A stretch of 7,111 nt of DNA from positions 1 through 7,111 of the forward strand of contig CAZQEN010000380.1 of the NCBI GenBank assembly GCA_964591605.1. Direction: 5' to 3'. The position numbers and the translations under genes are program-made. The notes under the pieces were generated by a model. The model was not told the origin of the DNA, searched no databases, and saw only the letters and a program-made list of their open reading frames with translations. Of this stretch, positions 5,918 to 7,111 are shown one piece after another. Position 1 is the stretch's first letter. Each line of letters opens with the position of its first letter. This stretch comes from CAYLLT01 sp964591605. GTDB taxonomy: Bacteria > Planctomycetota > Phycisphaerae > UBA1845 > PWPN01.

Positions 5918-6922
5918 CTACCGGCTGCGAAGCCCCTGCAGGACCTCGCTGGCGATGCGGTCGACGAGGCCGCGGTCGATTGCCCTTGGCGGGCAGCCGC
6001 CGGGGGGCTGGTCGGTGAGGCCGTATTCGTTGAGGATGCAGTGGACGGTGCGGCGCACCTCTTCGAGGTTGTACTGCTGGGTGGGCGAGAGGGGCTGACG
6101 GCCGGCACCCATCTGGAAGCCGCGCAGGCCGACGGCCTGGCGCACGCCCTCGGGGAAGTCGGCCCCGAAGATGATCAGCTTGATGAGCTCGAGCAGCTTG
6201 TACTGGATGGCGCGGGCCTCGTCGTAGCGGCCGGCCTTCGTGAGGTTGTAGAGCCGCATGACGACTTCGGGCACGACGCCGCTGGTGGCGACGGTGCCGC
6301 CGTCGGCGCCCATCATCACCGCGGGCAGGAGCATCTCCTCGCAGCCGACGAGAAACACGAAGTCGGGCCGGATCGGGCTGATCTCGTTGATCATGTTGAG
6401 CAGGCGCGGCAGGTCGCGGCTGGAGTCCTTGATGCCGATGATGCGCGGGTGCTCGGCGGCGAGGCGCCTGATGGTGTCGTTGGCGATGTCGTTGGCGAAC
6501 TGGGGGATGTTGTAGAGCGTCAGGTCGATGGGGCTCTCGCGGGCGATCTCGGAGAAGTAGGCGTAGACGCCCTCCTGGCTGAGCTTGTAGTAGAACGGAG
6601 CGACGATAGCGACGGCGTCGGCGCCGAGGGAGTGGTAGTAGGCGGCGGCCTCAAGCGTGGTGGCAACGTTGGCCTCGGCCGCCCCGGCCAGGACGAAGCG
6701 CCGGCCGGCGTTCTGCTCGCAGCAGATGCGGACGATCTCCTTGCGCTCCTCGAGCGAGAAGCGGGTGAATTCGCCGGTGCTGCCGTTGGGATAGAGCCCG
6801 CTGATGCCGCAGTCGATCAGCCAGTCGACGATCCGGCGGAGTTCGCGTTCGTTGATCCGCCCGCGGTCGTCGAGCGGAACCATGTTGGGGGTAAAGATGC
6901 CGTGCAGTTTCTTGGTGCTCAT
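5918..6922 (-). CDS. Dihydrodipicolinate synthase/N-acetylneuraminate lyase family aldolase
   Basis: 334 residues from MSTKKLHG. This start (ATG 6920-6922) has GGATGGAG (6928-6935, 5-nt spacer) and begins directly at the family N-terminus GIFTPNMVPLDD. The frame stays open to an ATG at 7018, but those 32 extra codons run through repeat-like DNA. It is a cytoplasmic TIM-barrel class I aldolase that forms a Schiff base with pyruvate-type substrates. Visible motifs: GSTGE (47-51, carboxylate-binding loop), YNIP (137-140, catalytic Tyr137), IIGIKDSS (161-168, Schiff-base Lys165), then GCEEMLLPAVMMGADG for the later barrel. GSTGE is more usual in NanA and 2-keto-3-deoxy-sugar-acid aldolases than the GTTGE of true DapA, so a catabolic 2-keto-acid aldolase is likelier than lysine biosynthesis. 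The exact substrate is unknown. The C-terminal tail from about 300 on is longer than in the E. coli enzymes. It is followed after 46 nt by Uma2. Confidence 0.9.
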   Translation of the reverse strand: MSTKKLHGIFTPNMVPLDDRGRINERELRRIVDWLIDCGISGLYPNGSTGEFTRFSLEERKEIVRICCEQNAGRRFVLAGAAEANVATTLEAAAYYHSLGADAVAIVAPFYYKLSQEGVYAYFSEIARESPIDLTLYNIPQFANDIANDTIRRLAAEHPRIIGIKDSSRDLPRLLNMINEISPIRPDFVFLVGCEEMLLPAVMMGADGGTVATSGVVPEVVMRLYNLTKAGRYDEARAIQYKLLELIKLIIFGADFPEGVRQAVGLRGFQMGAGRQPLSPTQQYNLEEVRRTVHCILNEYGLTDQPPGGCPPRAIDRGLVDRIASEVLQGLRSR

Positions 6923-6929
6923 GCGGTCT

Positions 6930-6953
6930 CCATCCACGTCCACAAGAGGATGG
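6930..6953 (-). promoter_or_regulatory. Leader hairpin overlapping the aldolase ribosome-binding site
   Basis: On the minus strand, CCATCC (6948-6953) can pair with GGATGG (6930-6935) across a 12-nt loop. The second arm contains part of the Shine-Dalgarno GGATGGAG, so the fold would partly hide it. The stem is only 6 bp, and may arise by chance. Confidence 0.3.
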
Positions 6954-6959
6954 ATTGTA
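6954..6959 (-). promoter_or_regulatory. Possible -10 of the aldolase gene
   Basis: TACAAT on the minus strand matches TATAAT at five of six positions and lies 31 bp upstream of the ATG at 6922. No good -35 is seen at 16-18 bp (CGTGCC at 17). If used, transcription would start just before or within the leader hairpin. Confidence 0.35.
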
Positions 6960-6990
6960 ACCGGAATGGGCCACTTGGCACGGCCGGCGA

Positions 6991-7044
6991 AGCCAAAGCG
7001 GCGTCGCGGCCGCCGCACTCCAAAATGACATTCCGCCGCACTCC
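6991..7044. repeat. GC-rich palindrome plus direct repeat, planctomycete dispersed-repeat type
   Basis: GCGGCG (6998-7003) and CGCCGC (7011-7016) form an inverted repeat with a 7-nt loop, inside a context AGCCAAAGCGGCG...CGCCGCACTCCAAAA that I recall as a recurring planctomycete intergenic element. The 12-mer CCGCCGCACTCC occurs at 7010-7021 and again at 7033-7044. It lies upstream of the aldolase promoter. The rest of 6923-7111 holds no gene I can support. Confidence 0.5.
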
Positions 7045-7111
7045 CAGACTGCCTCGGCCCAGCGATTCCGTAAGTAGCCTTTCGCCCCGCCCGTAACTTC
7101 GTTTCCTATTG

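Noticed and set aside
5819..7096. 425-codon plus-strand frame opposite the aldolase
   Set aside because: Shadow of a clear DapA-family gene; composition is Val/Gly/Asp/Glu-rich and it has no domain signature.
1..7111. tRNA, rRNA, CRISPR array, insertion sequence or prophage
   Set aside because: No cloverleaf, regularly spaced direct repeats, transposase or phage-like gene is visible.

Overview
The window is a high-GC bacterial chromosomal segment that looks planctomycetal, probably near the class Phycisphaerae. The pointers are a secreted PQQ-type beta-propeller ending in a dockerin-like Ca-binding pair, a Uma2 (DUF820) gene, a DUF4838 secreted protein, a microcompartment shell protein, and intergenic DNA packed with small palindromic repeats of the kind I recall from planctomycete genomes. 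The taxonomic call is inference; no marker gene is present.

Layout from left to right. 1-617 (minus): 5' part of a secreted DUF4838/GH67-N-like protein, cut by the window edge. 618-934: gene-free repeat-rich spacer. 935-2587 (minus): an L-fucose/L-arabinose isomerase-fold protein. 2588-2731: divergent promoter region. 2732-4510 (plus): exported PQQ-like propeller with C-terminal dockerin. 4517-5227 (minus): tandem-domain bacterial microcompartment (BMC) shell protein, 6 bp tail-to-tail from the propeller gene. 5173-5871 (minus): Uma2-family nuclease-fold protein whose 3' end overlaps the BMC gene. 5918-6922 (minus): dihydrodipicolinate synthase/N-acetylneuraminate lyase (DapA/NanA) family aldolase. 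6923-7111: leader and repeat-like DNA.

The genes suggest carbohydrate catabolism: a sugar isomerase-like enzyme, a class I pyruvate-type aldolase, a BMC shell protein and two exported proteins, one of a polysaccharide-associated family. Planctomycetes are known to use BMCs for L-fucose and L-rhamnose breakdown through lactaldehyde, so an isomerase, an aldolase and a shell protein side by side is suggestive. However, no pentameric vertex protein, aldehyde dehydrogenase or other canonical BMC gene is visible in these 7 kb, so a compartment pathway here remains a hypothesis. The most interesting element is the BMC gene itself: two different BMC domains in one chain, two competing start codons (one an ATGA stop-start overlap with Uma2), and an internal Met that would release a stand-alone BMC-H-sized protein.
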